Shown: positions 47,603 through 59,398, counted from the stretch's first letter. The stretch: 64,000 nt of DNA from Endomychus coccineus (GCA_958510875.1 OY294067.1:60462039-60526038); one strand, 5' to 3'. Numbers and translations: made by a program. Notes: generated by a model from the sequence alone, not told the origin.

Positions 47603-48067
47603 AATTTTATTAAACCTATACCCGAAAATCGGTTATCAGTGTTTGCGAAAACATTTTTTTTCTTGAAAACTACGCAAAATACGGAGTTTTTACAAGAGTA
47701 AGAAAATGAAGATAATGAGTAGGCCTTCCAGATAAAAAAGTCTTAAAACCGTATTCCCACCCCTACAAAAATGGGGGAAAAAATGCCAAGGGGTGAGGGT
47801 GGTTCCAACCCCTCTACAATTTTCTTTGGGTTTTTTTGATTACTAAAAGTAAGCTAATCATCTAGAATACACATTTACCAAATTTCATTAAATTTGTATA
47901 AAGCACTTCGGAACAACATACAAAAATGTATTTTTTTTAGTAAACTTTGAACTCTTCTCACGGACAAACGGTACATTTTGGTATACAGGTAAATTGGGCT
48001 CAATCGACTTATTTTGACCTCTAGAATACGTGGTAGCTCTGTGTCCCAGCAATATTGGGACACCCTG
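47603..48067 (-). repeat. Right TIR of mariner-like transposon
   Basis: 465 bp inverted copy of the left TIR. Confidence 0.95.
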
Positions 48068-48069
48068 TA

Positions 48070-48552
48070 TACAGGTCTGGGAACTCTATGTTTGACGCGT
48101 GATTCTCTTACATGTCGCCAAACTCGTAGTCCCTCGTTCAGCCACCAGCTGGCGCATGGATCGAAATATGTGGTCAGGATTAGGCGCCATCATAGTCAAA
48201 GTATACAGGTCTGCCTGAGCCTCCCTTCTACTCTTTTTAAAATTCGAGTGCAAGCTGATTGGTCGTTTATCTCGTTTATCTAATGTTATTGACGACGATA
48301 TAATATGATGTTACGTGCCGGCGATGTGATTGTAGGAGCTAGGTGAAGTAATCTAGCGCGAGAAACGATGGAAGGGAGGCTCCGACAGACCTGTATACTT
48401 TGACCATGGGCGCCATATCGTTCAAACACGGTCGAATACGTGCCAGAGAACATCCCTCAACTCATGTGCCACCCTTTTGGTACTACGCAACAGATGACGC
48501 TTACCGGACTCACTTCTCACATAGGAAACAGCCTCGAGTTCCCAGACCTGTA
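48070..48552. mobile_element. MITE with TACAGGTCTGGGAACTC ends, containing an inner MITE
   Basis: Outer inverted ends TACAGGTCTGGGAACTC (48070-48086) and GAGTTCCCAGACCTGTA (48536-48552). It directly abuts the mariner-like transposon. Part of the right half recurs inverted at 40290-40410. Confidence 0.75.
48183..48414. mobile_element. Inner MITE with ~45-bp inverted ends
   Basis: Arms 48183-48228 and 48371-48414 share GGCGCC, GTCAAAGTATACAGGTCTG and GAGCCTCCCTTC with their complements. The spacer is about 140 bases, without coding. Confidence 0.75.
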
Positions 48553-48848
48553 TGTACGACCGTGGTATAGATTTATAGGTGTCATTCTTGACTAGGAAGG
48601 TATCACTTTCAGAGAAATCGGAGAAAAATATTTCTCTCTGGTCGGTATTCCGTATGGGAAATGGTCGTATAGTTGTAATATATGAATAGAGGTTAAAAGC
48701 TCCATATACGTCGATGTTAAACAGTTATTTAATTTAATTAATTAATCTATTAACGGGAAAACCACTATTAAGATTTAGAAACGTGTTACAAGTTTGAATA
48801 TAAAGTTCGATATAATTCATATGACGGGGAAAGATTGATAATTTCACC
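48553..48848. other. Unassigned sequence
   Basis: No gene. The first bases (GTACGACCGTGGTATAGAT) resemble the left flank of the mariner-like element (TACGACCATGGTATAGAT), so both may derive from one older repeat. Confidence 0.45.
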
Positions 48849-48856
48849 AAGAGGTG

Positions 48857-49853
48857 CAGTGGCGGAACTTCAATTTTTTGGCCCCCCCGCAAAATATTAT
48901 TCGGGCCCCTACTACAAAAGAAACACAAATTTTTATTGATATTTTTATTAAAAAATAACAAAAAGGAACAAAATTGCATTATTAACAATTAAAAATAAAC
49001 AAAAGAAAATATATTTAAAATCTAAAATCCGTCCTCCTGGATTTCAAATTTGCAAAATCACATCTTTTATTTCCATATTTGAATTAAAAAATAAAGCTGA
49101 AAATATAACTTACCTACTTTCACAGTTCACACTTAATATTCATTTAATATTTTGTAACGAATTCGAGTTGAATGCAAATTTCAAAGTTACCCACACATTC
49201 ACAAGATATAGCTATCTTAAAATTAACAAACTTAAAATCTAATAGAAAAGTAGAAGAGGGTGGAGTTTACAAATTGGTAGGTTTTTATTGGTGACAGGAA
49301 GGAAGTGGTGGAAAACATGCTATTACTGAGGAATGTGTAAGAAGAAAGGTTCAAACACTTCAAATGGAAAAACCCGAATTGTCGATGCGCCAAGAAATGG
49401 TCATAAATAACATCTGGAGAGGTATCATAAATAATAAATATTTGGGTTTGTATAGTTCTGAAAACATGAAACAAATGAACGTACCTACCCGAGGGGCCGA
49501 GACGGTGATATAGTGGCGTTAATTAGCGACGTAACACTGTCACTGATCAACCTACCCAAACAATTTTCGACAAGTGCTCTGAAGAATGTCGGAGAGGGGC
49601 CTTTTTCTTTGTTTTCAGGCAGTCGAGTCAGTGCGTCAAAACAAAGTAATGACAAACAGATGTGGGAGGTTGCAATACTTGCTAAGGGTTTTAAAATGTT
49701 TTGTATTAGAATTGTTTGTTTTTTTTTTGTGCTTGCTGGTAAAGTCGGTTATCAGTTCCGAGAATGTTTCACTCTTTTCATGATGCATTTGGGCCCCTAT
49801 AGCTCTGGGGCCCCCCGCGTTGCGGGGTCCCGCGCATTGTAGTTCCGCCACTG
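48857..49853. mobile_element. Non-autonomous hAT element
   Basis: Ends CAGTGGCGGAACTTCAA and TTGTAGTTCCGCCACTG. Perfect 8-bp target duplication AAGAGGTG at 48849-48856 and 49854-49861, the hallmark of hAT. Subterminal GGCCCC-rich blocks lie at both ends. No transposase coding; open frames inside are chance. Confidence 0.93.
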
Positions 49854-49861
49854 AAGAGGTG

Positions 49862-50431
49862 GTATAAGTAGTAGTTAATAGATATACCGCGTAAACCATC
49901 GAAATGTTATATTAATTTCAAATTTCAAAAAGATTTACCCCCTCCATTGCATATGGTAGAGGAAAGATGAAAGATGAACGTGTAGACAAACTGAACAGTG
50001 ATGACAACAGAAATTTGATTGCTATTTTCATAGTTGTTCTGTGAATGTCATTGACATTCGGCGTAATATCAAAGAATAATAATACATCTATAGTTTTTTC
50101 CGTGGTTATTTTATTTACACATTCAGCATTCTTTCCTACATAAATTTTAACAGTACTCACGTGTTCTACACACTCCCAGCAACCCATTTCAAACTATCTT
50201 ATATTGTGCAAATTAATATTTGTGTGGCAATTTAATTTTAAAAATTTAATGTTTCACGATATGTGAAGTGAGCTCGAGCAAAACCCAGTCTCACTTCGAC
50301 TTGACAACACTGCGGGCTTCTAACTTAAAGCTTCTCACACATGTTTTACCTGAATATGAAATGTAATACAGAATATTATTATAGCACATATCACTTTGAT
50401 TGAATGCAATAATATATTTGTACCACCATTA
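49862..50431. other. Unassigned sequence with a dispersed repeat
   Basis: 50255-50400 is an inverted, diverged copy of 58255-58400 (shared ACTTCGACTTGNCAACNCTGC and AAGCTTCTCACACATGTTTT). No gene. Confidence 0.5.
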
Positions 50432-51102
50432 ATTTTCAGGTCGCATCCTTTTGAAACCATACCTTATATGACACAAACGACATGGAACAAATAGACATAA
50501 TAAAAACTGTCAATAGTAACAGATTTTTACTTCAATTCGATTACATTGTTGCATAAGAAGGATTCAGCCTCTCTGTGTAATGATGAAACTTGTTTACCGG
50601 AGATCCCTGATGATGTAAAATTCTATTTGATACTATTCAGTATTCGGCACAAACGAGATAGCATACTTAGAAAAAATAAAAATTGAGACTTCTCATTGAT
50701 TTTTAATAATTTTTGCAATTACTTTATTGCGTAAGAAAGATTCAGGCTCTCTGATGAAGCTTATATCAGGAATCTACATTGGAAGTTTCATCATCGCACA
50801 GAGGCTGAATCGTTCTTGCAAAATAAAGGAAATGAAGAAAAAAATCTATGAGAAGTCTGTTTTTATTTTTTCTAAGTATGCTATCTCGTTTATGTAGTAT
50901 ATTGTATAATATCAAAATAAAGCTTATGTCATCAGAAATTTATGCTGGAAGTTTCATCATGCACAGAAAGGCTGAATCCTTAGACAATAATGGAATTGAA
51001 AAAAAATAATTTATGAGAAGTTTCAGTTTTTATTTTTTCTAAGTATGCTCTCTCGTTTGTGCCGAATAGTGAATAGTATAAAATTGAAGTTTACATAATC
51101 AG

Positions 51103-53427
51103 TAAACGGCGGAATATATGCAAAGTGCATATATTTGCATATTTTGCAAATTTTTACAAATTTCATAAAAAATTGCATATTTCGGCAAAAATAAAATTTG
51201 TGTGCATATTTTTATGTTTTTCGTTTTATCAAAAGATTAAGTGCGACCCTTGCAGATAATTGAAATAATTTAAAAGGTAGGTAGGTCTTATTATTATATG
51301 GTTTATGGACCCATTTTATTATTATATGGTTTATTGCCGGCATTTATTGGATGCTTAGGAATTTCCAAGTAATCAGCTTGCCTAGTTCACCGAACAGAAA
51401 CAAGACAAGAAGGTTCACTTGAAGCTCCACCCCTAATGTTGTCTATTTCGCTGGCACACTTAAATAATCCCTGGTGGTGCCAAGTCGTGTTCGGTGGTAG
51501 TAAGTATTGTCACCCAAAAGAAACTTCTGTTCGGTGCGCGGGGGTCTAGTTGGAATGCGGCGGCTTACTTTTATAGTTCGGACTTCAAAGTACCGACGCC
51601 AAGTGAACCTTCTTGTCTTGTTTCTTTTCGGTGCCTAATTGGAGAGCAAATATGGTCTCTTCTTTTGTATTTATATTGTATAGTTTAGTTTGTCGATAGA
51701 TTCCAGTGTGAAAAGTGTGATTTCGAAAATATTTATTTCAAACGCCTAAAATGCCGAAAGCTTCGTGGATTAAACATTTTCCTGAGTTGGAGTTTAGTGG
51801 AGATAAAGTGTTTTGCAAAGTTTGTGCCAAAATCATTGTATGTGAAAAGAAGTTCCAAATTGATCAACACTTGAAAACAGCTATGCATAAAGCTAAGTTG
51901 CAGAAAAATAAATCTGTGCCTGTTCAGCAGTGTGTGCAAACCGCATTTCAAAATGTCAAACCAAAGAGTGAAAAGGAGGTGTTTCATCAAGACTTATGCA
52001 AAGCTTTTGTCGCAGCAAATATACCTTTGAAGAAACTGCAAAATACACAATTCAGAGATTTTTTGCAAAAATATTCTAATCAAAACATCCCTGACGAATC
52101 CACACTTAGAAAGAAGTATGTGCAAACAGTATACCAAACCGTAATGGAAGAAATTAAAGTTTCACTGGGCGATGAACATTTTTATATTATTGTTGATGAA
52201 AGCACAGACTCATGTGGTCGATATATCGCACATCTTATTATTGGAGGGCTTCAAGAAAATGAGCCAGGGAAGCCATATTTAATATCTTCTAAACAGTTAG
52301 ACAAAACAAATAATGTGACCGTAACTCGATATATTCAGCAGTCTCTATCAAATTTTTTTTTACCAAATCCAGTTCCAGTAGAGAAGTTTTTAGTGTTTTT
52401 GTCTGACGCAGCGCCGTATATGGTTAAAGTAGGCCAAAACTTAAAAATATTTTATCCCAATATGGTACATGTCACTTGCCTTTGACAAGGGATAAACAGA
52501 GTTGCAGAAACTATTAGAACAGCATATCCCTTGGTGACCAAATTAATTTCAAATGTAAAGAAAGTGTTTTTGAAAGCACCTCTAAGAGTGCAGATCTATA
52601 GAGAGAAATTGCCAGGAGTTAGTTTACCTCCAGAGCCCGTAATTACTCGATGGGGAACATGGATTAAGGCCGCGATATTCTACGCAGGCCATTTTGAAGC
52701 CATTAAAGACATAGTTTTAGATTTAGAAGACAATTCACAGTGTGTAGTGCAAAGTCAAGCAGTATTCAAAAATGTAAATTTAGCTAAGGAACTTGTTTTT
52801 ATTAAGGTTAATTTTAGTTTTATACCAGATATAATAACTTCGTTAGAAAGTAGGACTATGAGTTTAAGAGAATCAATTAATATTGTTGAAACTTTTTCCG
52901 ACAAATGCAAAAAGGTTCCCGGTGATGTAGGAAATCAAGTAAGAAGTAAACTCGAAGTTATTGTGGGAAAGAATGAAGGTTTTAAGTATTTAATGGAAGT
53001 CAAAAATATTTTTGATACTAAACCATCCAACGAAGTAATACCTTGGCCTTATAACTTACTACCCAAATTAAAATATTGCCAGATCACATCGGTAGATGTT
53101 GAAAGATCTTTTTCTTTGTACAAACATATTTTTACAGACAGAAGGCAAACACTTTTACTGGAAAATTTTGAAAAATATATCGTATAAATTCATTTTATAC
53201 TATTTCAGGTTAAAAATTTTACCTGTTATATTTTTCTTTTAATTTTACTTAAAATAAATAATTTTTGTAAGAGTCGGCGTTTCTTTATTTCCATTTTTCC
53301 ATGTTATATTCAAGGCATATAATTGCATATTTTGACAAATAAATGCATATTGTTGCATATTACAAAGAAAAACTAAGCATATATATGCGCATATTTTAAC
53401 TGAATTGACGTGCATATATTCCGCCCT
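51103..53427 (+). mobile_element. CGGBP1-like hAT transposon
   Basis: Ends carry GGCGGAATATATGCA and its complement. The sequence TAATCAG flanks both sides (51096-51102 and 53428-53434), and the surrounding repeat units show that the uninterrupted site read TAATCAGGAATCTAC. Subterminal TGCATAT-type repeats are dense at both ends (51115-51170, 53325-53420), likely transposase binding sites. Confidence 0.88.
51751..53187 (+). pseudogene. CGGBP1-like hAT transposase with one premature stop
   Basis: 478-residue frame broken only by a TGA at 52483-52485; the frame resumes in phase (QGINRVAETIR). Features in order: an N-terminal BED-type zinc finger (CKVCAKIIV, then HLKTAMHKAK); FYIIVDESTDSCGRYI with the first acidic residue; FLVFLSDAAPYMVKVG with the second; HVTCL before the stop, where the family normally reads CLAHG; ITRWGTW; and the C-terminal dimerisation end TSVDVERSFSLYKHIF. 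The stop replaces part of the conserved CLAHG segment, so the copy is probably inactive. The small number of lesions indicates recent decay, unless the stop is a sequencing or assembly error. Confidence 0.9.
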
Positions 53428-53605
53428 TAATCAGGAATCTACAGTAAAAGTTTCACCATCGCACAGAGGGTCTGAATCCTTCTTAACCAAAGATGTAATC
53501 GAATTAAAGTAACAATCCATTAGTATTGTCAATTTTTATTCTTGTTAAGTTGCTATCTCGTTTGTGCCATATAAAAGTATGGGTTCATCAGGACCTGAAA
53601 CGGTT

Positions 53606-54529
53606 ACTTTTTTACAATCAATTCATTTGAAGAATTTCCCTAAGCAAGTGCCGCGCTACCTTCGGCGAAACCAGGTATACTTCAATTTTACTGTTGGCAC
53701 TATATTACAGAGTTGCCGATATAACTTGTACAATTCCTGATTTGATTTGACAGTTCATTCAAATATTTGTTGTGAATCTGAATTGTAATAAAATTAAACT
53801 TCGAAAGTACAGAAACAGTTTTTCCCATCATGACTGCAATTCTACGTTCTACGTATATTACGTAGCATGCTGTGTAAATTGCAAAAGGTAAACTGAAACA
53901 TTAATGTGTAAATACATCTATTTGTTTATATCTACGGAACATGGTCATTCCTAACAAGATTCTAGCACTAAAACTGTGAAAACGATGAATATCTTACTCC
54001 CTAAATTTGTCTGAATTTCGACTTTTAGTGAATTTGGAAGAATCACCACCATCGTTGTGGATATTAAATGACCGCCAACAAGTAGGAAAGCAAGAAATGT
54101 GATATACAATAAAGATTAAGAAGAAATAATATACCTATATTATTATAACACCTTTAAACTACTGTTGTTGATGTTAGTAAAATGTATAAGCTGCAACCAT
54201 TTTACGTAGCAGATAATTATGTTTCCTGGAAAATAAGGCCAACGAAGTGCTTGGCCTACCCCTTTACCATTACGTTTTTAACCCCCTTCTCATTTTGGGT
54301 ATAGCTAACTACTACAGGGATCAAGTTGGCACAGATGGTAGTTCAGCGGAAAAATCAGTGGCTATGTTTAAAGAAGCTGGGAAAACCAATACCAGTACCA
54401 GTAATAAGGGCGAAGAGTATTCGACATAGGTACTGATAAAGTGAATAATTCTTTGTTATTTTTAATATGTTTAAAGGAACTATAGTGTTTAAAGCAGATG
54501 ATTAATATTCTTTATTTTGATGTGATAGT
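53606..54529. other. Unassigned sequence
   Basis: No gene recognised. A 60-residue open frame at 54247 has no recognisable features. Confidence 0.45.
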
Positions 54530-56710
54530 TGTAACGTTCTGGAGGTTTCTGAGTTTCTAATTGCTTTAAATTATGTTATTATTAATTTCCGTTCGTAAAT
54601 CCTAGATAATTACATTTCGGCAGAGACTATACTGTCATCTGTGATTGGATGACGCAACTATATAACTAGTGCGTGAATCTAGGAATTAACACGAGAGGTC
54701 CGGGAGACGCGAGCAGATGGTTAAACAGGAGGAACGGAAATTAAGAGTGGACAACTTCGTGTAATCTTTTCACGGGGTGAGCCGATTTATATCGTTTCTT
54801 CATGTTTTATTAATTGGCTATATTAAAAGATTATTAACGACAGTGCATACGTTAATTTGATGTCTAATTGTATCTAAACCTAATTGTAGATGTGTATATT
54901 CGCTGTTCGATGATATGTTTTCAATTATGATTAGAATATCGACTCCCCCACGTGATCACACAAGATCGCTTGTGTACTCGTTTCTAAATTAAATAATCAA
55001 TCATTTATATTCTTCACCTTGTTTTTGGGTATCTAATTTGTCAAGTCAATTATCAGAATTGTTTATATCGTTACATCAATGCTTGTTTAATCAACAAATG
55101 AACCACGTCGGTACGTAGTATTTCGTAACACCTTGAATTGACATACTACATAATAAATTTGAAATGGTAGTGCCATTTATGCTGTGGCCTTGCTGTTATA
55201 ACGGAATTAATATTTGATCTGGGTGTGGATATAATTAAAGACAAATGTCTCATGTACTGCTTTATGGGAATGAACTTTCTGATATTGCTTGGACAGGTTA
55301 ATCATTTAGAAACGACTATCACTTAGCATAACTATATTCAGTAAGTTTTATCTTATTATTTTCTGTCAGATTTCAATATTGTAATTCAATTTATTCTCTT
55401 CATGACTTCAATTCTTCTTATAATTTTGAATACGAAACTTGTCATAACTATTATTTATTCTCTTCAAGACTTCAATCTTTGAAATAATTTTGAATATACA
55501 ATTTTGGAAAGAGTTCATAAACAGTTGATTGTGAAAATTTGATTATTCCAACTAAAAAAAAATGTTACCGTCTTTGGAACTTGGATAAGCGTGGTGAAAA
55601 TGCTCCGCCAGAAATTCTCTCTACAACACGGCATGGGAAAAAGAAATATAGACAATACGAGCAATATCTTGGCCACAAGGTCGAGGAACAATTAACTAAA
55701 TCAGTAGGAACAATCAATATAATCCCACAACTGATTATATTATCTACCCAAATTGTATATTCAAAATTATTACAAAGAATTATTGAAGTCTTGAAGAAAA
55801 TAAATAATAGATACTGATTATAGTTATGACAAGTTTTATATTAAACATTTTAAAGGATTGAAGTTCTGAAGAGAATAATTGAATTACAATATTCAAATCT
55901 GACAGAGAATAATTAGATGAAAGTCACTGGATATAGTTATTCTAAGTGATAGTCGTTTCTAAATGATTAACCTGTTCAAGCAATATCAGAAAGTTCACTC
56001 CCATAAAGATGTAAATGAGAAATTTGGCTTTAATTATGTTCACCCAGATCAAATATTAATTCCGTTATAACACCAAGATCACATCATAGGCGACACTATC
56101 ATTTCAAATTTATTATGTAGTATGTGTTAAGAAATATTATTACGAATCCACGTGGTTCATTTGTTGGTTAAACAACGATATAAACAATTATGATAATTGA
56201 TTTAACAAATTAGGAACCCATAAACAAGGTGAAACATAAGTGAATGATTATTTAATTTAGAAACGAGTACACAAGCGATCCTGTGTAACCACGAAGGCGA
56301 GTCGATATTCTAATGATAATTGAAAACATATCATCGAACAGCGAATATACACATCTACAATTAGGCTTAGATACAATTAGACATCAAATTATCGTGTTCA
56401 CTGTCGTTAACAATCTTTCAATATAGCCAATTAATAAAAGGTACCGAAACGACATAAATCGACTCACCCCGTGAAAAGATCACACCAAGATGCCAGGCTC
56501 TTAATTTCCGTTCCTCCTGCCCAACCATCTGCTCGCGTCTTGCTGGACCTTTCGTGTTAATTCACAGATTCACGCAATAGTTATATAATCTAGTTGCGTA
56601 ATCCAATCACACATGGCAGTAGTCTCTTCCGAAATTTAATTATCCAGGATTTACGAACAGAAATTATTAATAACAATATAAAGTAATTACAAACGTTCAG
56701 AACGTTACAT
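54530..56710. mobile_element. 2.2 kb foldback element
   Basis: Arms of nearly 1 kb: 54530-55510 and about 55730-56710. Landmarks with complements: GTAACGTTCT at the outer ends; TTAATTTCCGTTCGTAAATC; CATCTGCTCGCGTCT; CTCACCCCGTGAAAAGAT; GAAACGACTATCACTTAG; and CAGATTT(C/G)AATATTGTAATTCAA. The arms differ by substitutions and small indels, so it is an old copy. The spacer carries a 92-codon open frame. Confidence 0.8.
55539..55817 (+). CDS. Hypothetical short ORF in foldback spacer
   Basis: No family recognised. The first half (KKKCYRLWNLDKRGENAPPE and KYRQYEQYLGHKVEEQ) has a protein-like composition and falls mostly in the unpaired spacer. The second half runs into the right inverted arm. It may be residue of an element protein or of a captured exon, or chance. 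Confidence 0.2.
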   Translation: MIIPTKKKCYRLWNLDKRGENAPPEILSTTRHGKKKYRQYEQYLGHKVEEQLTKSVGTINIIPQLIILSTQIVYSKLLQRIIEVLKKINNRY

Positions 56711-56860
56711 AGTGCAATAACCTGAACAATTTTGATACTCACAACAGCAAATTTAATACAAATAAATGAAATCGATTTGAAGCTATATACGCATCCTGTT
56801 CTGAAGTTTAATTTTAATATATCTATGGTTTCGGCGTTTACATAGTGTAAATTCATAATA

Positions 56861-57487
56861 CTTCGGAAGTTGGAGAATAAAACTCAAATTTTACACAAAA
56901 CTTTCAACATTTAATTTAAAAATGCTGACAAATAAACAGGTGATTCGCGTAATTAGAATCCTTTTTTTGAGCCTGTAACTTCTCAAATGTTCGTTGAACC
57001 TTACGCTGAAACTGCGTCCAGTTTGTCCTATGCACAAAGCACTACAATCATCACATCTCAGTCTGTAAACTCCAGATTTCTTTAATTTATCTCTTTTAGA
57101 TTTCGAGTTATTAATATACGAGCATAGGTTATTTGTTGTTTTAAAGGCGACGTTTTTATTCTGTTTTTTAAGGAATTGAGATATTTTTAGTAAATGTTTA
57201 CCTAAATATGTAAATATATGTATATACAAGACATGTGAAATTTGATTTTGTATTATTATTAATCTGCGGATAAATTACGTTCAAGGCTTTTTTATTGAGT
57301 TTATTTTGGAGTATTTTATTAATTATCTTGGCATTATAACCGTTATTTTTGGCAATATCTATGATATTGCGTTGATAACTCCTTGCTTTGAAAATGCCAG
57401 AATGTGGTGAAACAATGTGTCAGCATTTTAAAATTAAATGTTAAAAGTTTTGTGTAAAATTTGAGTATTATTCTCCAACTTCCGAAG
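56861..57487 (-). mobile_element. PLE endonuclease fragment bracketed by inverted repeats
   Basis: Inverted arms 56861-56930 and 57418-57487 (CTTCGGAAGTTGGAGAATAA and complement) are nearly identical. The interior codes for the C-terminal part of a PLE protein on the minus strand. Confidence 0.8.
56910..57410 (-). pseudogene. PLE linker and GIY-YIG endonuclease fragment
   Basis: Minus-strand translation from about 57390: AKNNGYNAKIINKILQNKLN (linker after the RT). After a frameshift follow HLLKISQFLKKQNKNVAFKT and SGVYRLRCDDCSALCIGQTG, then RSFSVRFNEHLRSYR. The GVY and CIGQTG blocks are the GIY and YIG motifs, with the conserved Arg following. The CxxC between them (CDDC) is typical of PLE endonucleases. 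It is truncated at both ends. This lineage differs from the copy at 63288-63619, which has VYKLKD and YTG. Confidence 0.88.
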
Positions 57488-59398
57488 TTTAATTTTTATA
57501 CCTGTATTTGAAACTATCAGTACCAGAAGTTTCATTTTTTATATCGTTTGTATTAGCAAGATGTAACCGAAATGAATCTTGTCAAGAATTTTTCTTTTAA
57601 CTTCCACTCGTTTTCGTTCAACTAATTAGTGATGAATGTGGTGCTACCAAAGTAAGTGAGCTCTTTATTTCATATCATGTTGAACAAACTTTCCCATATC
57701 AATATCATTAAGTATGGATAAATATAATGAAAGATAATCTTCCAAATTGTATGGCTCCAAAAATGGATTCTAACTTGATTTTTTGTTGAAATATTAAATT
57801 CATCCTACTAAAACAGTATTACTGAGATAATTGAGAGTAGATTTGGAAATCGTGCATTCATTTGAATATTTTGATAGTCGGGTATTTTGAGCGTTTGTTT
57901 CCATAAATAATAATTCTTACTTTACAGTATGGATTAATAATATATACTTGAAGCTGAGAGTACATTTCCCATATCTTTATCTAAATCTTTCAGATGGAAG
58001 TAGAAATAGTATGTAGGTTAGGTACTTACTTTATTTCCCTCAAACAGTTGATAAACACCAACAGTTTGATTACATTTAAGATTATAAATAATTTGTCTCA
58101 TTTGATATAATAAGAAAAGAACTCCTAATTTTGTTTGTAAACATTTTATTCTATCAAATCGTTAGTTCTATTCACAAACATTTGAAATCTGTCCATATTG
58201 ACAACAATGGCTGACCTTGATCCATGACGTCACATCATTATTAACGCAAGTGAACTATATGTCGTATTAAAAAGTGTTAGGTATTACATTTCCTATTAAT
58301 GTACCAAAAACATGTGTGAGAAGCTTTAGTTAGAAGCGTGCAGAGTTGCCAAGTCGAAGTCACGCTGGGATTTACTCACTTCACAGCTGCACATGCATTG
58401 TTTCACGGTACGTACGACATTGGTACATGGTACAAGCAAACGTTGCTACACACCGTTGTTGAATATTTTTGAATCACTGACAATTACCCCTGCCCATTTA
58501 GGGGAATACATCGTGACAAGGATTATTTGCACAATATAAGACAGTTTGCAATGTACTGCTAGGATTGTACAGAACACGTGAGTATAGCCAAAATTAGTGT
58601 AGCGGAGGAGGTATTCTAGACAATTACCAATTTTTAATTCTATAATAAAATTATTCAAAATAAAGGTATATTATTAGCTAGTTTGATGATAATCTTAGTT
58701 AAAATTCAGTCAACTCTCCTTAACTCGAATTATCATGTTCAATTTCAAACCGTTAGAGTTAAAGAGAGTTCGGATTATAATCATAGAGATGAAGAATAGA
58801 GTTCTTGAAGGTGATAAATTTTTACTCGGTCTCGATATGCCCCGCCCACTTACGTTCCCTGAAAACATAGCGATGCGAGAATTAGAAAGAGAAAGGCTGC
58901 CTTGAAATTTCTTGGAGAGGGTCTTTTTGTAAAGCATTGCGCTTATGGGACTCAAGAACTCTACATCTTCATCCCTATGATTATAATACCCTTTAGAGAG
59001 TGAAGGATGACATGGTTAAAATTGACGTACGTCAACGACAATGAATTTTTCATGTTCAAGAATTCAGAAGACGTGGGCACATGCACGCAAATAATTCAGA
59101 ACACTTTATGTACATAATAGGTGCATAATTATATAGATTAAATTTTTTCTGGATAAGTTAAAGGCTTAGAAATCTCGGTAATGTTTGTTTGTTTGCCTTG
59201 CTTGCAGGGAAAGAGATATTCAAAGTATATTTTATGCAATATATTGAAGATATACTCTGGTACATCAATAGGCAACATTATTCGTTCGAATAAACTATAA
59301 AAGAGTTCACACTGTGGATATATTATTGATAAGAAACAATCACCCTTATCCACTAAAAATACTAATAAAGATTCTTGACCAAGGTATGAATTATTTAT
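57488..59398. other. Mostly unassigned; dispersed repeat and pogo-like end
   Basis: 58255-58400 is an inverted, diverged copy of 50255-50400. At 58708, CAGTCAACTCTCCTTAACTC looks like the end of a pogo/Tigger-type element, followed by RPLTFPENIAMRELERERLP in one plus-strand frame, which is not recognised. 59340-59398 resembles sequence next to the PLE repeat at 8630-8655. Confidence 0.4.

Larger units (their letters stand above)
45809..48067 (+). mobile_element. Complete mariner-like transposon with 465-bp TIRs
   Basis: 2259 bp, flanked by TA on both sides (45807-45808, 48068-48069) and starting CAGGGTGTCCCAATATTGCT. The TIRs (45809-46273, 47603-48067) differ at one position in a by-eye comparison (ATATC versus ATACC), pointing to very recent insertion or sequence homogenisation. 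Between them lies one uninterrupted transposase ORF. TIRs this long are unusual for the superfamily, where 20-200 bases is common. Confidence 0.95.
50432..53605. mobile_element. Foldback/tandem repeat element interrupted by a hAT
   Basis: Outer ends TTTCAGGTCGCATCC (50434) and GATGAACCC/GGACCTGAAA (53591) are inverted. The left portion, 50440-50760, is an inverted copy of units that then run directly at 50765-50930, 50935-51095 and 53435-53580. Landmarks in each unit are GTTTCATCATCGCACAGAGG, GGCTGAATCCTT and TTTTTTCTAAGTATGCTATCTCGTTTG. The hAT at 51103-53427 lies in the third direct unit. Confidence 0.7.

Noticed and set aside
49513..49842. Open frame of 109 codons
   Set aside because: It lies inside a non-autonomous hAT element and reads into its GC-rich terminal block; overlapping frames on both strands are equally long.
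58710..58955. 81-codon minus-strand frame and antisense RPLTFPENIAMREL
   Set aside because: Near a pogo-like end but not assignable; too short and without recognisable residues.
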